Of a DNA stretch of 64,000 nucleotides, positions 39,501 to 49,899 are shown one piece after another. The stretch lies in the NCBI RefSeq assembly GCF_040412425.1, contig NC_089795.1, positions 83,034,663-83,098,662 on the forward strand, read 5' to 3'. Position numbers and translations under genes: made by a program. The notes under the pieces were generated by a model, which worked only from the letters and a program-made list of their open reading frames with translations, was not told the origin of the DNA and made no database searches. This stretch comes from Macrobrachium rosenbergii. Its lineage: Eukaryota > Arthropoda > Malacostraca > Decapoda > Palaemonidae. Within the stretch, counting starts at the first letter, position 1, and every line of letters starts with the position of its first letter.

Positions 39501-39615
39501 TGAAATGGACCCAAAACTCTTCCAATCTATCCTTCAAGTACGTGCTGCAGGTGATGACACTGCAGCAATTTCTGATGGACAGGCTGTTGTCCATGTGTCC
39601 ACAATTGATGATTAA
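15466..39615 (+). CDS. Gene 1: giant AT-hook / C2H2 zinc-finger protein (8-exon model)
   Basis: Model joins 15466-15517, 21674-23289, 26045-26129, 29437-29623, 30306-30426, 30756-31043, 33108-33143 and 35593-39615, about 2,135 codons if two single-base faults are allowed for. Seen: consensus splice sites with matching phases at six of seven junctions, an acidic Ser/Thr/Gln-rich N-terminal half with AT-hooks, and a C-terminal array of about 33 C2H2 fingers with TGERP/TGEKP-type linkers. Known: tandem C2H2 fingers bind DNA, and AT-hooks bind the AT minor groove. Inferred: a nuclear chromatin or transcription regulator. Four sumoylation consensus sites (VKIE, LKQE, IKLE, IKEE) fit that role. The phase mismatch is between exons 4 and 5; a one-base insertion lies at 36672/36673. 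Introns 1, 3 and 7 hold transposon relics. I do not recognise a specific ortholog. Confidence 0.85.
17410..17450. repeat. Perfect 19-bp inverted repeat with 3-base loop
   Basis: TATGATACCTCATCCATAT at 17410-17428, loop GCT, exact reverse complement at 17432-17450. Located in intron 1 of gene 1. The hairpin is too short for a microRNA precursor. Confidence 0.9.
18960..20110 (-). mobile_element. DIRS-like retrotransposon relic (RT and RNase H) in gene 1 intron 1
   Basis: Minus-strand fragments in order: EQRVIVDLSNLN, LRNEGFHLVAYLGDWLIWGA, LRVVLDTLQSKGFLIG, LSRFLAQPSFSR, LGLLQFGSM, and later LPVYVSLNLDIQAIARDA with DWNKWRTIYL. These match the RT (YLDDWLI catalytic box, here YLGD) and RNase H regions of decapod DIRS-type tyrosine-recombinase elements. 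Stops and frame changes show decay. The recombinase gene and inverted ends were not seen. Confidence 0.7.
21674..23289 (+). CDS. Gene 1 exon 2: acidic, Ser/Thr/Gln-rich region ending in AT-hooks
   Basis: A pyrimidine-rich tract and CAG precede the exon, and the donor is AAA|GTAAGT. The 539 codons have no known enzymatic domain. The first two thirds are acidic and rich in Ser, Thr, Gln, Ile and Val, like transactivation segments. Basic Gly/Arg patches follow: an RGRG..RGRPP patch near 22870-22917, then two clear AT-hooks (core GRPR near 23226 and PGRPRK at 23275-23289). A sumoylation consensus VKIE lies at 23047-23058. The exon ends in phase 0, so it could also splice straight to exon 5 in frame. 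The reading frame begins upstream of the acceptor only because the intron happens to be open there. Confidence 0.88.
23290..26044 (+). other. Gene 1 intron 2
   Basis: Starts GTAAGT, ends TTTCATTTAG. Apart from a short CT run near 23815, a possible decayed SINE tail near 24060-24180 and AT-rich sequence, nothing is recognised. Confidence 0.6.
26045..26129 (+). CDS. Gene 1 exon 3 (28 residues)
   Basis: Acceptor TTTCATTTAG and donor GAAG|GTACAG bound an 85-base exon entered in phase 0 and left in phase 1, reading VETLLEGPHG then ARMIHTGPDTRLEGELNE. Both phases match exon 2 and exon 4. No domain is recognised. Together with exon 4 it adds 272 bases, which is not a multiple of three (see findings). 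Confidence 0.72.
26385..26731. mobile_element. Tc1/mariner-type MITE with terminal inverted repeats and TA duplication
   Basis: Starts CAGGCAGTTCCCGGTTTACG and ends with its near-perfect reverse complement (CGTCATAAACCGGGGCCTGC and CTG), about 23-bp arms. TA lies on both sides (26383-26384, 26732-26733), the mark of Tc1/mariner insertion. The inside has no coding frame. A second, end-less copy is at 45116-45375. It lies in intron 3 of gene 1. Confidence 0.8.
27210..27292. repeat. Tandem duplication, 41-bp unit, two copies
   Basis: TATATGCTGGAGCATGTATG followed by TATTAGG, at 27211 and again at 27252, almost identical. In intron 3 of gene 1. Confidence 0.88.
27590..28470 (+). mobile_element. 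DIRS-like retrotransposon relic (RT) in gene 1 intron 3
   Basis: Plus-strand fragments: FHQILIQLSSRKFLQF, IRLLRFLDDLFLGSVI (catalytic LDD), IQRIHSL, then PLAKLWQ and VQKDFIWL with LLKGVPLVPALLDVLLF. The order is that of the RT to RNase H segment of DIRS elements. It overlaps in content with the minus-strand relic at 18960 but is more diverged in the RNase H part. Confidence 0.62.
29437..29623 (+). CDS. Gene 1 exon 4 (acidic linker with a sumoylation consensus)
   Basis: Acceptor TTTTTCTTAG, donor CAAG|GTAAGT, 187 bases, entered in phase 1 and left in phase 2. It encodes an acidic stretch (ELAGIDVSDGLEEMQ), the motif LKQEPID (sumoylation consensus LKQE at 29532-29543) and a basic tail KRKLPPRRRGAR that could act as a nuclear localisation signal. 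Its phase-2 end does not fit the only good acceptor of exon 5. Confidence 0.8.
30306..30426 (+). CDS. Gene 1 exon 5 (acidic plus basic linker)
   Basis: Acceptor TTTTCCTAG and donor AGAG|GTAAGC. The frame reads KSEYEDDFSMEEEDFSPDYL and then a basic Ala/Pro/Lys-rich tail ending GPGKRG, which forms another AT-hook core (KRGRPRK) when joined to exon 6. It must be entered in phase 0 because the triplet before it is a stop, and it leaves in phase 1, matching exon 6. Entry from exon 4 (phase 2) would give a premature stop after about 20 codons. Confidence 0.8.
30756..31043 (+). CDS. Gene 1 exon 6 (AT-hook completion, acidic linker; GC donor)
   Basis: Acceptor TTATTACCAG. The exon begins GRPRKNWPAP, completing an AT-hook with exon 5, and goes on with the sumoylation consensus IKLE and a mixed acidic/Pro segment ending ERQQEIPEQTT. 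The only donor that keeps the downstream phase is CAG|GCAAGT, the standard form of the minor GC-AG intron class. Phase 1 at the end agrees with exon 7 and then exon 8, which supports use of the GC donor. Confidence 0.82.
31424..31531. repeat. Inverted repeat, about 30-bp arms, 45-bp spacer
   Basis: Arm CTTTTTAGTCGAGAAACATG then CCAAGTGCCAT (31424-31454) pairs with ATGGCGCTTGGCACATTTCT then CGACTGATAAAAG (31499-31531) with few mismatches. In intron 6 of gene 1. It may be a remnant of a palindromic transposable element. Confidence 0.75.
31720..32007 (-). mobile_element. SINE-like repeat, inverted copy
   Basis: Reverse complement of the same family: the minus strand reads GGCCAACACCCAAGTGCTGG, CACAGTTGCACTATGAAACA and ATGAATGGAGTTACAGTAAA-like blocks, with the GCACTG/AGGTGC tail near 31720-31740. 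It lies in intron 6 of gene 1. Confidence 0.75.
32789..32911. repeat. Tandem duplication, 59-bp unit, two copies
   Basis: GACTGAGATGTAGGTCAAAA with AGTCATTCATGGAGC, repeated at 32848 with four or so changes, each ending CCTAAAAAAAAGACTGACTG. In intron 6 of gene 1. Confidence 0.9.
33108..33143 (+). CDS. Gene 1 exon 7 (36-base micro-exon)
   Basis: Acceptor ATTATTTCAG and donor TTAG|GTAAGA bound 36 bases reading EGTQTEDTDLPL. It is entered and left in phase 1, so its inclusion or skipping does not change the frame. The call rests on good splice sites and matching phase; the peptide itself is not diagnostic. Confidence 0.68.
   Translation, partial: RGHKQKIQIFH
33930..34800 (-). mobile_element. 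Non-LTR retrotransposon relic in gene 1 intron 7
   Basis: Minus-strand fragments: VLSPLLFA-like start, YANDAVLISKTTTRFI (decayed YADD box), LKINLSKTEV, then WRWLGHVL, WVPVGTRRVGRPD and NAQDRQEKQNLRGLL. This is the usual RT-to-C-terminus order of RTE-like LINEs. Interrupted frames; not functional. Confidence 0.7.
35593..39615 (+). CDS. Gene 1 exon 8: terminal exon with about 33 C2H2 zinc fingers, one-base frameshift
   Basis: After acceptor TCATTTTCAG the frame runs through fingers of the C-x2-C-x12-H-x3-5-H type, starting at KCEECGEIIQFKRDYIRH. Ten fingers lie before position 36672 and about 23 after it. Many adjacent fingers are joined by TGERP/TGEKP/SGEKP linkers. Spacers of 40-80 residues between finger clusters are acidic and Ser/Gln-rich, and a 60-residue acidic tail ends at TAA 39613-39615. 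In the given sequence, finger 10 runs off frame at GG 36672-36673 to a stop at 36687; removing one G restores LIRHRRVHSQDR and the next finger. The finger at 37660 has C-x1-C instead of C-x2-C. The length and density of fingers suggest long DNA-site recognition or architectural binding. Confidence 0.93.
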
Positions 39616-42600
39616 GTTTTTATTAATTCTTGTTCAAAGGTTATTTTATTGAACTGATATTTTATGCCTTGAAATGTTCATATTTTTAATGTGAAATGTT
39701 GGACATAAGGTGTAGTGAATATAGCAATAAGCTTTTTGTTTGTGGAATTTATTTTTATAATTTGCATAAGTAACTGAGTTGTATGTAAGGAGCTTTAATT
39801 TTCAGATAAAACATATACAATATTTTCTGCTTATTTGTTGTATAAGTTATGAATTGAATTCCACTCAGTATTCATAAGGATTTCTTGATAACCAGCCATG
39901 CTGGAAAAGACTAGTCATCAAGGACTAATATTTTTTTTACAAACTTGCTGAAATTATTTTAGAAGTGATTTTGCACTTAACTGGCACCATTTTTTGCTTT
40001 TCTTGACGTAATGGAATCTTTGAGATAATTCAGAGCAGTACCAAAGAAGTGTTTAGGTTTCCTTTGAATTTCCATGTAGATCAAGAATGATTTGGTTATA
40101 CGTACTCTAATATCATTCTTGCTTGTATTGTATATGTATTCCTGAATGGTCTAAGTTATTCTTTACAATTCCTTGCTACCTTCTACCTGTATTCAGGTTT
40201 TGATGACAATATACTGGATAAAAATCGTATGGAGATATGCAAATTTTATTTTGTATTACATCGGAAAGAGCTGGTACCTAAATGAATTTTACACAAAGCA
40301 TTAGGTCAATAAAATCAGTACTGTACCAAAACTCTTAATTTCTCTTAACACAGGACCTTGGATAACATATATACTCCTTTATCTCAAGGTTCATGACTTA
40401 GGCAGTTTTTACACACATACATTATGTGTCATGTAACAAAGATGAGTTTGTACTCACATATCAAGACTGCTGTTTCATAACCACAAACAAATCACAATGT
40501 TTATAACCATATGGCCTAAAATTGTCACCCTGCAGTAGAACAGTTCTATACCTGGCTAAAGTGAGCTCTAAATCTAGCTCAAAAATGTGTTAAAATTGGG
40601 AGACTGGTAATGCTGCAGAGTCTACAGTAACCATGGCTACTGCTGCCAGGTACTCCGAAATCTGTGCTGCCTGATGGTTGAAGTTGTCACTGCGCCTGCT
40701 CTTGCTCTAGAATGAAACAGGATGCCTGAATAGTTTCATTGCTGTACCAAATTGCAATATTAAAATTTTGGTAGCATGGTTTTCTGAAAATAACAGAACA
40801 CTAAAATCTGTTAAGGAGTTGAAGAAATGCTATTGTTTAGTCAAGAACTTTCCAAGGTAAAGAGGGTATATTTATTGTATGGTATCCTGAATCCTGTGTT
40901 AGAGAAATTAGGCATCTTATACTAATTTAACTGGTCAAGAAGAGTTGATATTCCATGGTTAAGACTCAGAGTAAAATAGCTTAACTCAAAAACACTTCAG
41001 GATGGAAAAAATTTCCAGTCATCTGGAGTCAGCCATACACTGATTATTATTCAAGACAGTTAAATATGCTTTTAATATTGTTATGAATTTCAATATTTTC
41101 TCTGTGCATTTTTAAAGTAAGATTTACTTTTAATGTCCAAAGTGTACAGTGTGTTGGAAGATTCAACCTACCGTAATTTTACAAGGATGGTTAAGGTGAG
41201 GTACTTCATCAGACTTATTGTCTTGTTTCTACCAAGTGCCAAAATAGCAGAAAATTATTTAAAAACTGTGGCTTACAGTGCCTATGTACACCCAGTTTAT
41301 CATTTTTGTAGGACTTGAGATAATTACACATAAAAAGAGAAACTGTTCTTTATTTTGACTAGACTTTAAAGAGTCCAGTGTGCTATTGAAATAAATAATT
41401 AGAACAGTAAAAAATGCTTTCTTAAGAAAATAAAGCATTAGTTATTGTCATGCTGTCAGAAACTACAAACTATTTTGCAGTGTTTATGGTTAGTTGGCAG
41501 TCATTCTTTATTTTCTCAGTGAATTCTTTCCGATCCAAGGCACAAGTGTTCTTGGAAAATACATAAATTTTACTATGTCAATATACATAATCATTACAAA
41601 ATCCTTACATAACATGTTTCCGATGTGAATACATATGCTCCCTTTTCTTTTAAGTAAATGGTAAATAGGAAAGAAAGAATGCTGTGTTTGCAATTCTGAT
41701 TGATGTTGCAAGATACTTAGCCATGACAAATATATCCTTGTAATGTAATACATTTTTTAAATACATCTTTTGAATCTGTCTCTGTACAATGCATGGAGTA
41801 CTGTTTATGATCCATTTAAGCATTTAGAGTTAATTAGCCTTTAAGCTTATGATTTATAACTCTCAACAGCCAAGCATTATTCTAATAATGCTTTCCATTA
41901 GATTAATTATGTTCAGAATAATCTGGCTGTTTTTACCAAATAAATCATACTCTTATTAAATTACATCTTTATACAGGAAAATAATTCAGATTTCCCATAA
42001 ATCTGTATCAAACAAACCATTGCCCTATGATAGCACTGTGCCTCAATTTAATTGAAAGTTATCCTGTTAGCTAGGTGGTCAGGGATTTCCTCTTAGTAAA
42101 GTTAAGATCCCTTAACTGAATTTCAAGTCGTTCTCTTTCATGGCTTTATAGTGTTCATGTGTTATGGATTTTTGCTCTCTTTGCTAATGTGATATTCTTA
42201 CTTACCAGTCTCTTTCTACATTATTTAGGAAATTTTCTACTGCTCTCTCAATAATAATTTAATAATTCAGTGTGTCTGAGACGAACACATGAATTTTTTA
42301 CCTTAAACAACATTTTGTATTCAGAAATGTGCAATCCATTGCCAAATGTCAAACTTCCTCCTTAACATTTGCAAATATACATTCACTCTAGAACAAAGCT
42401 TCACACTGAATTGGGAAATAGAGAGGTGTAGGTGTCTCATCTGTTTTTATGGGGTAATCTCTGACAACCAAGATTAACAGGGTAGCTTTCATTCTTTTCA
42501 TTGTAGAGTCTTGCATTTCTGAATGAGGCATAAAGTTATCTAAGGCAATGGTTTGTGTGTACAAAATAAACTTCTAAAAGCTTTTCAGTTTTCACGTACA

Positions 42601-44100
42601 CTAGCTACAGTAAGTACTGAGTATGGGATGACCTATAGTCAAGTGCGACAACTATAATGCATCCAAATGATACTCATGTACCAGCAAATTGCATTGGTTA
42701 TATATATTGTAGAGGGACATACATACTAATCCATGGAATTGCGGAGTAGGGTGGCCTGCTCCTTTCTCCTCTAGTTTTGACTTCCAGTTAACTGCTGGTG
42801 GTACCCATTTACAGCTGAGTCAATTGCTGAACATAAAAAGTGAGCAATTATCAAAATATCTGTTGTCTCTCTTCACATACACTGGAAGGCTGTTTAGTTC
42901 CATGTTAGCTAAATGTGACTTAAAACTACAAGGATATATTATACTTAACTGCATTAAGTAATAACATCTTTTTCTACCTTCCTTGTTGGAACTTGTAAAT
43001 TGTGAGTTTTATGAGGTTATTCCCTTAATGGATAAGTGATGCTGACTCTGGACTAAGCAATTTCCAAACTTGCCGCACTCAAAATGAAAGTAATTACATT
43101 CATTCTTGGTACACTTAATTACATTCATCCTTTGTCTTTACTTATACATAATGTTCTTTAAGAAAAAGAGAATTAGTATGTATTGGTTTTATCCCAGTTT
43201 GTCCTTCGCTAAATAAATAATTTTCCTTCGCTTCAAGAGCATACAATATTATGCTTAAAAAATCATAATTTTTTCTGTTGACAGAAGTGTAAGTTCATAG
43301 TGAAAACTTTGTGTATATACTATTTCTTTATGCTGCATGTAAGAAAAATTATGAGTTTTGCTGCATAACTACTGTTGCAAGTAAAACTAGCCAGTTTTAG
43401 TTTGAAAGTAATTTTCCTTTAGAAGCAAGATTTTATTACATTTTCTAAATAAAAGAAAGAAAATACAGAAAAAGTATTGTAAACTAAGCTGGAGATGCTC
43501 TGCCCTACATGTTTTTGTCTTGTTACAATGAACTGCTAAGATTGTATATATTATTGTAAATTGTGCCAAAATTCCCTGCTTTCATGTAACTCTGTTGTAA
43601 GAAAGGGCATGGAGACGGTGTTCATTATGGACAAAGTAACATGATGGTTATATTGTAAACAACTCCATCAAAGTGGATGAAGTTTAACACAGGGTCTTTG
43701 AAACAACAGAGAAACTTGAAGACAGTCCTGTATATACTGTAATTACTGCTAAGTCTGTATAAATCATAAAATTGTATTAATACCACTGATTATTTTTACA
43801 AGTATTTCATGTGAATGTGTTACTGTGAAGATCTAGCATATTCAAATATTTTCATGACATCTTTCAGGTGATGCTAACTTTGTTCTGTAGTTGGAAGAGT
43901 ACATTTGTATTTAAATGTACCTGTACATGTACTGCTAAGTAATGCATTATCATTTGATGTATATCCGTATAAAAATTTTTTCTATTGATGTGAAAATGTA
44001 ATCTTAAAAATTCCATATTCTGTATTGATTTTCAATTTAAAGAATACATATATTTTTGTAATGGCTTGTTTTATTATACATCAACTATTAACAAAAAGCA
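39616..44100 (+). other. Probable 3' untranslated and flanking region of gene 1
   Basis: No coding potential is seen. Unlike the rest of the window this stretch lacks long microsatellites and recognisable mobile elements. It is AT-rich, with several TGTANATA-like pumilio-type motifs. Candidate polyadenylation signals AATAAA occur at 40308-40313, 41390-41395 and 41429-41434, and further ones lie downstream. Which one is used cannot be told from the sequence. Confidence 0.4.
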
Positions 44101-45115
44101 AAATTTGTTATATTGTAAAAAACAATGTTTTCATAACAAAAAAATTGTTCATAAAAGCCCCTTGCTTTGCCTCTTAACAACAGAACCCAGCTTCACAAAC
44201 TTGCCAGTCATGCTTAATCCTCCTAAAGTCCTTACTCTGTAAGTCATTTTTTCTATACCCACCATGAAACAAGGATGAGTAAAGGAAGTGAGAAGGACAT
44301 TCCCATATGATTAATGGGCCAGGATGAAAATATGTTTTGTGTTAAAATAATTTTTTTTTTTTTTTTCATTACAACTCTCATTAATCATATATTTCCTGAA
44401 TTATTATGTAGGAGGGAGGATGAAATCTGCCACAAATAAGAATATGATGACAGAGGATTTAAGACTATGATATTAGAAGTCTTCCCAAAAGGCATGGATG
44501 GCCAAGTAAAGCATAGTCTGCATTGGCAGGCAGTCCACCAGGACCATCTGTTTGTAAAACAGTTTTTATTACAGATAACTGTACGGTAGATGGCCAGGCA
44601 CTTGAAGAAAACATAAAGCAAGAAATCATGTACACCAGAATAGCCATACCTCCAATGTGCCTAAAAAATAATTATATTAGGGGAATGAAGAAGTGTGATC
44701 CCTCTCCACCTACAGAACATAGCCCACCACAGCTACTGGTCCCAACAAGAACTGACATGAGTTCTTGTAAAATTTGAGTGATATGTATATGTGCCTTCTA
44801 AGGACTGCAGCGAGGTCAAAGTTTTTCTAAAACTTTAATGGAGGGAAAAAAGGATCTTGGAAGCCTTAGTCTTCAACAGGAACAAATTCTGCAGTGAAAA
44901 ACCAACACAAATCTGCAAAGTCAACAGATGGACCCAACAAGGTCTCCTTGGTACAAGTTAGTGTGACAGGTTTTCCACTGTACTAATACAAGGCAAGGAG
45001 CAAATTATGATTAATGAGTTTGTGATGGAAAATTAAAAATATATTATAGTGCATCAGAACTAAATGGCACAGCACTCTTGCTATACTGAGCACTATACAT
45101 TTGTGTATTTCTCTT

Positions 45116-45375
45116 TCCGAAAATCGTCGTGAACGGAAAATCGTCGAAAATCGTCAAAAATCATAAGAAACCTTACTTTTAATGCTCTGGGTGCATTGAA
45201 AACGATAAACTTCATTATTGAGTTTTACATCAAAACCTTCCGTGATTATTCTGCCGTTTTAGGTTGTTGCCAGTGGCCGAACATCGCGTCAGAAGCCAGG
45301 AAATAATAGCAATGAATATATTTGCGCTCATAATTCGAACGTTGTATAGCCGGAACTGTCATATCTCGGGGAATT
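45116..45375. mobile_element. Truncated copy of the same MITE family
   Basis: Shares AAAATCGTCAAAAATC, AAACCTTACTTTTAATGC, GCATTGAAAACGAT and GATTATTCTGC with the interior of the element at 26385, in the same order. The terminal repeats are lost or degraded. Confidence 0.65.
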
Positions 45376-45859
45376 ACTCAGCACAAATTACATCACTGAA
45401 TTGTTTGGCACATTCTTTACACATTAGGTTGTTGCCATACACATCTGATAGCAATGAATATACTGCACCACATATTCTTCATCTCAAAAGTCTCAGCATG
45501 TGGGTTATATATCTCTTTAAGTATGCAACACTGCATACCGGACAGCTTGTGAGTAAGGATGCAAAAAATCCCTCAGAAAAATAGAAATTAGGCAAGTTCA
45601 GTAAAATGAACACAAATAATACTGAAACAATAATAGGAAATACTTGGGAAGTAGTACAGATGGTGGCAGAAGATACGAAATATTTTGTCAAGTGTCAGAG
45701 GTAAGGTACAAAGACACTGTAAATACCAAATGTTGGTGGGTCAGAGAAATATAAATTACAGTGAAAAGGCAATGAGAAAAGGCAAAATTGAGTAGGCTTA
45801 AGGGTAAAGATGAAATGTAATGTGATAGAAGTGGATAATTAAATGAAGAATAATGAAGT

Positions 45860-46340
45860 CAATGTTAATAGAAAAGAAGGTAATGCATGCACTCAAAGTA
45901 TACTTACCAAAAGCTGAAAGACCAGAAGAACAAATAGAATTTTGGGAAATATTTTCAAGTGCACTGACAGAACTGCCACAGTCAAGAGGTTAACTGGTAG
46001 GAGAAGACCTCTTAAGTAGCCATGTAAGGACAGACCAAGCTGGTTCTGAGTAATAAGGGGAAAGTGCAACTTGAGAGAGAGAGAGGATGGTGAAAAAGTG
46101 GAAGCAGTAGTTCATATAGGTACTTGGGTGTATTTCAAGTGGTGGTAGAGTGGAAAATAGGCGAGTTACAATAAGAGAAGCAAGGGAGGTAGAAAGATGT
46201 GCAAAAAATGACTGGGAGGAAACTTGGGGTAATTATGAAAGCCAAGGCTGGACTGTTATGCCAAATCTCCTATATAGAAGTGAAGTGTGGAACTTGAATG
46301 CAAGTACTATTAAAATGTGAGAGCTGTAGAGACATGATTT
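45860..46340 (+). mobile_element. LINE relic (endonuclease plus late RT fragment)
   Basis: Reads KVYLPKAERPEEQIEFWEIF, ALTELPQS and GEDL.SHV in the region expected for an APE-type endonuclease. After a gap it reads YLGVYFKWW-like and AREVERCAKNDWEETWGNYE with GWTVMPNLLYRSEVWNL, the C-terminal part. The RT core is missing, so this is an internally deleted, dead copy. Confidence 0.6.
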
Positions 46341-46458
46341 ACATAGTATTGTGGCATAAGAGGAACTGGAAGGGTGAGGATTCGGCATTAAAATGTGAAT
46401 GTTCCACTAATCATTGTTTTCTTTTTTCCAAGAGCCACCCTTGATAGGGAAACAATAC

Positions 46459-46535
46459 TGAATATATACATATATATACATATATATATATATATTTACA
46501 TATATATATATATATATATATAATATACATATATG

Positions 46536-46615
<80 letters not shown>
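46459..46615. repeat. (AT)n microsatellite with TACATA variants
   Basis: Long AT run interrupted by TACATATATA-type units in the left half. Confidence 0.94.
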
Positions 46616-46616
<1 letters not shown>

Positions 46617-46619
46617 CAT

Positions 46620-48350
46620 GTATGTCAACTTTCTTCAGAATGTTTACATGTATATTGACTGCAGAGTTAGAATGAACTATGTACAAGACATGAAAAAACA
46701 CTGGGATAAAATGCAAGGTTGTAAACCCCAATCACAAGGTTCCTCTTTTGCTGTTTTATTAAATAAAAAAAATACTCATTTTGGTATTGTTTAAAAGCAC
46801 TTTCATTTGATGCCCAGGATTAAGACCCTGATTTATGAAAAATTAACAGCAAGTTACTGAATGTGCATGGCACTTACAATCCCCTTCAGTTGTACGCTTT
46901 TAGTATAAATTTATTTAAATGGTTTCTGTAATTATATATAGCCTATCTAAGGACTTTGGCGAGGCTGCAAGTCATCTTTGAAACTATATTTCCTATCCCT
47001 TCTAACTTCTGATACCTCGTGAGTGAGTGCACTTGTCACAGGTGCTACAATTAACGCAGGTGTTAACGGAGAGATCAACACTGCGTCGGCAAAGTAATTA
47101 GACAGGTGAATTTTAAGCGTGCCGGCAAATGGAAACCCTGTAAAAAAGGGGGGTGGGGAACGAACTGTATTTATAAGAAAGTAAAACCGCAACTTTTCTT
47201 AAAAAGGAAAAATCAGTCGTGTGTGTGTATGGCAGTGTGAAATTCACAAAATAAGCACAACGGAAACAGAAATGTTCAAGTTTAAAGTCAGGCTGAGTTA
47301 GGGGTTATTAAGCAAGTCCAGAGAAGGGAGAGGCAAGGACTGAATAATCTGAATGCCTTCGAGAGGCAGGTGATGTGTTAGTACAGAAACGTTACCAGTG
47401 GTGGATGGCTGGGTGGTTGTGCTCAAGCGAATTCTGACGATACATTTTGAAGAGAAGATTGTCCGCGAATGAGGGAAAAATAACATAGGAAATAGTACAC
47501 CACTTGATCACGGTTCGTTGTGAGATTTTTCATCAAAATCTAAGCAGCAAATTTGGATTAAAACGCAGCAGGAACAAAGAGCTAGATTTCAAAGAATGAA
47601 AGAAAAAAATGTTTACCGACCGGGTAATTTCTGAGATCGCGTAAATAGGGAGAAATTTCAATAAGGCATCACACATTTCATGATAAAAGTATAGATTTGC
47701 TTCAATTGCTATGGAAGATATACTGGGATAGATAAATACACGAACTTAATAAAATTTCAGAATTTTTTGCACCTAGAATCGTCTGGATACTTTCAAAACC
47801 TGGATAAAGCAATGGATTTCATCATTTGGTCTCTCTAAAATATGATTCTAGTTGTAACGGCTAGAAAAAGCAATCACTATGCATAAGTATGCAGTTAATC
47901 TTTATGGGAATCTCAGAACCAGATCTAGTGGTTAAACTGGTAAGGGTGACACTTCTTCGACAGATATCAAGGCTAATATCAGATTTGTAAAAAATGACCC
48001 TAACGGGTTGTTGAGAATTTCGGGTCTTTGAAAGTGATTCATATCTTTGCTGCTCAGCTTAGGGCTTAAACTGAACTGAAGGTAAGCGTTTAACGAATCA
48101 CATAGGTAACAAAATCCACTGAGTGACTGAGGTTGGGATATCACTGAGGGTGATGGAAACCCTTTCTCTAAAACCTCATTTGTAGGCCAATGGTTGATGA
48201 TGTGCAAAAAATCAACGCTGGGACATCAGTCTCAGTGCAGACCGATGCTTTTCCAATACCGATTAAAACTTCAAATGTTGTAAGTATAATGCATGAATTT
48301 TCGGGAATATTTGAAATCTAATGCAATTGAGATCTCCAACAAATATACAT
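46620..48350. other. Non-coding stretch
   Basis: No gene-like frame with support and no repeat family recognised. Confidence 0.45.
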
Positions 48351-48371
48351 GATATTTATGAAAACATACAA

Positions 48372-48374
<3 letters not shown>

Positions 48375-48446
<72 letters not shown>
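48375..48446. repeat. (AT)n microsatellite
   Basis: About 36 AT units. Confidence 0.95.
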
Positions 48447-48448
<2 letters not shown>

Positions 48449-48820
48449 GGAAATTCTCATAATAAATGTAAATGTTTTGAAAAATATATTCCATAAAAGT
48501 GATGTTTTAAAAAAACAACATTTAATAGAAATGCTATTTAATAACCTTAACAAAAATTCTAATAGAAATCTTGTGTCGATTTCATAATATTTTCTCAAGA
48601 CTTAATATTACTATTAATTTTTCTTGAGCGGACTCGAGCCCGACATTATACTTGTGTTGCAGATATATAGTATGTATATTTACATTACAAATATAGTAGG
48701 TAGGTCAATTAAAAATGGGTTGACGGTGAAAATCCAAGCGAAAGGAAATGGATGTAGAGTGCAATGAGTATAGTGCAAAGGAGGACTAAGAGGCCAACAT
48801 GAAAAAGAAAAAAGTAAAAA

Positions 48821-49240
48821 AAATGCGAAGTTTCTTCGGCGTAATCGAGTTTTCTGTACATTATCAGCTTATGATCAAATCACCGAAAAAAATCTTTCAT
48901 TCGGTAGTCTCGGTATGATGCTGTAGAGCCGCAGACATGAAACTTTAACTACGGCCCGGTGGTCTATTCTATATCGATTTGCCAGAAGCACGATGCAGGC
49001 TAGCTTTAACCTTAAATAAAATAAAAATTACTGAGGCTGAAGAGGTTGCACTTTTGGAATGTCTTGATGACTGGAGGGTGGATGATCAACATACAGAATT
49101 TGCGTAGCCCTCTAGCTCTCAGCAGTTTTTGTAAGATCTGAGGCGACAGAAAAATAGAAAAAAGTGTGGACGGTCTTTCTTAGACCATGGGACGGACAGA
49201 CAAAACGGCACAATAGTTTTCTTTTACGGAAAACTAAAAA
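48821..49240 (+). mobile_element. Dispersed three-hairpin repeat, copy 1
   Basis: Same family as 52630-52987: GCGAAGTTTCTTCGGCG, TCACCGAA..TTCGGT, CTTAAATAAAATAAAAATTA, GGAGGGTGGATGATCAACAT and TGTAAGATCTGAGG in identical order. The stems are less perfect than in copy 2. Known to me as a common decapod repeat; its class is not established here. Confidence 0.72.
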
Positions 49241-49589
49241 AGGACTGTCTTGAGTGAAGCTGTAGGACAGGAGTGGTAAACGAAAGGAAGAAAAAAGAAA
49301 GAAACCATGGCGAAATCTAATTAGAGAAAGGTGAGATCTCGTAGCGATTTCAGACTGATTATAACAAAAACAAAAACAAAACAAAAAAAATGGGGAGAAA
49401 AGAGCTGTTAAATGCAAAGAGAAAAGTTAATGACCAAAATAAACCGTAGAGAAAAAGATGCAAATGGTGAAATGCTCTCTGAAGAGAATGAACTTTTGGC
49501 CGATCCAGATATTGCTCGAGTCTGAGTTAACGTCAGTTTCAGAACACTTGCAGAAGTGACTGTTCATGATGTAAGGATGCCAAGATGAA

Positions 49590-49720
49590 AAACTGCAAAC
49601 TCAAAATGAAAGTCGTCAAGAGCTGATGGAATTTAAAGTGTAATTAAGAATTAAATGGAAACGGGGAAGAGTTAGCAATGACATCAGACGAGTTAGCAAT
49701 GTAAGTGCTAAATGACTGGA
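49590..49720 (+). mobile_element. Possible short LINE RT fragment
   Basis: SSRADGI and VIKN, then NGEELAMT, in mixed frames, recall the SxGPDGIPxEVIKxLG segment at the start of LINE RT domains. Very short and weak. Confidence 0.25.
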
Positions 49721-49899
49721 CACAACTGAATTCTAGAGGCATTTTGCTGTAAAAAATGATGGTGGGGTGAGAGAAGAGATGAATACAGACTATGTAAAGT
49801 AAGAAATGTATCGGGAGCTCTGCAAAAAGTTTGGAAGATAAAAGAGTATCTAAGAAAAGAAAAATATAAATGGTATGATATACATGTTAAGCAAACTCT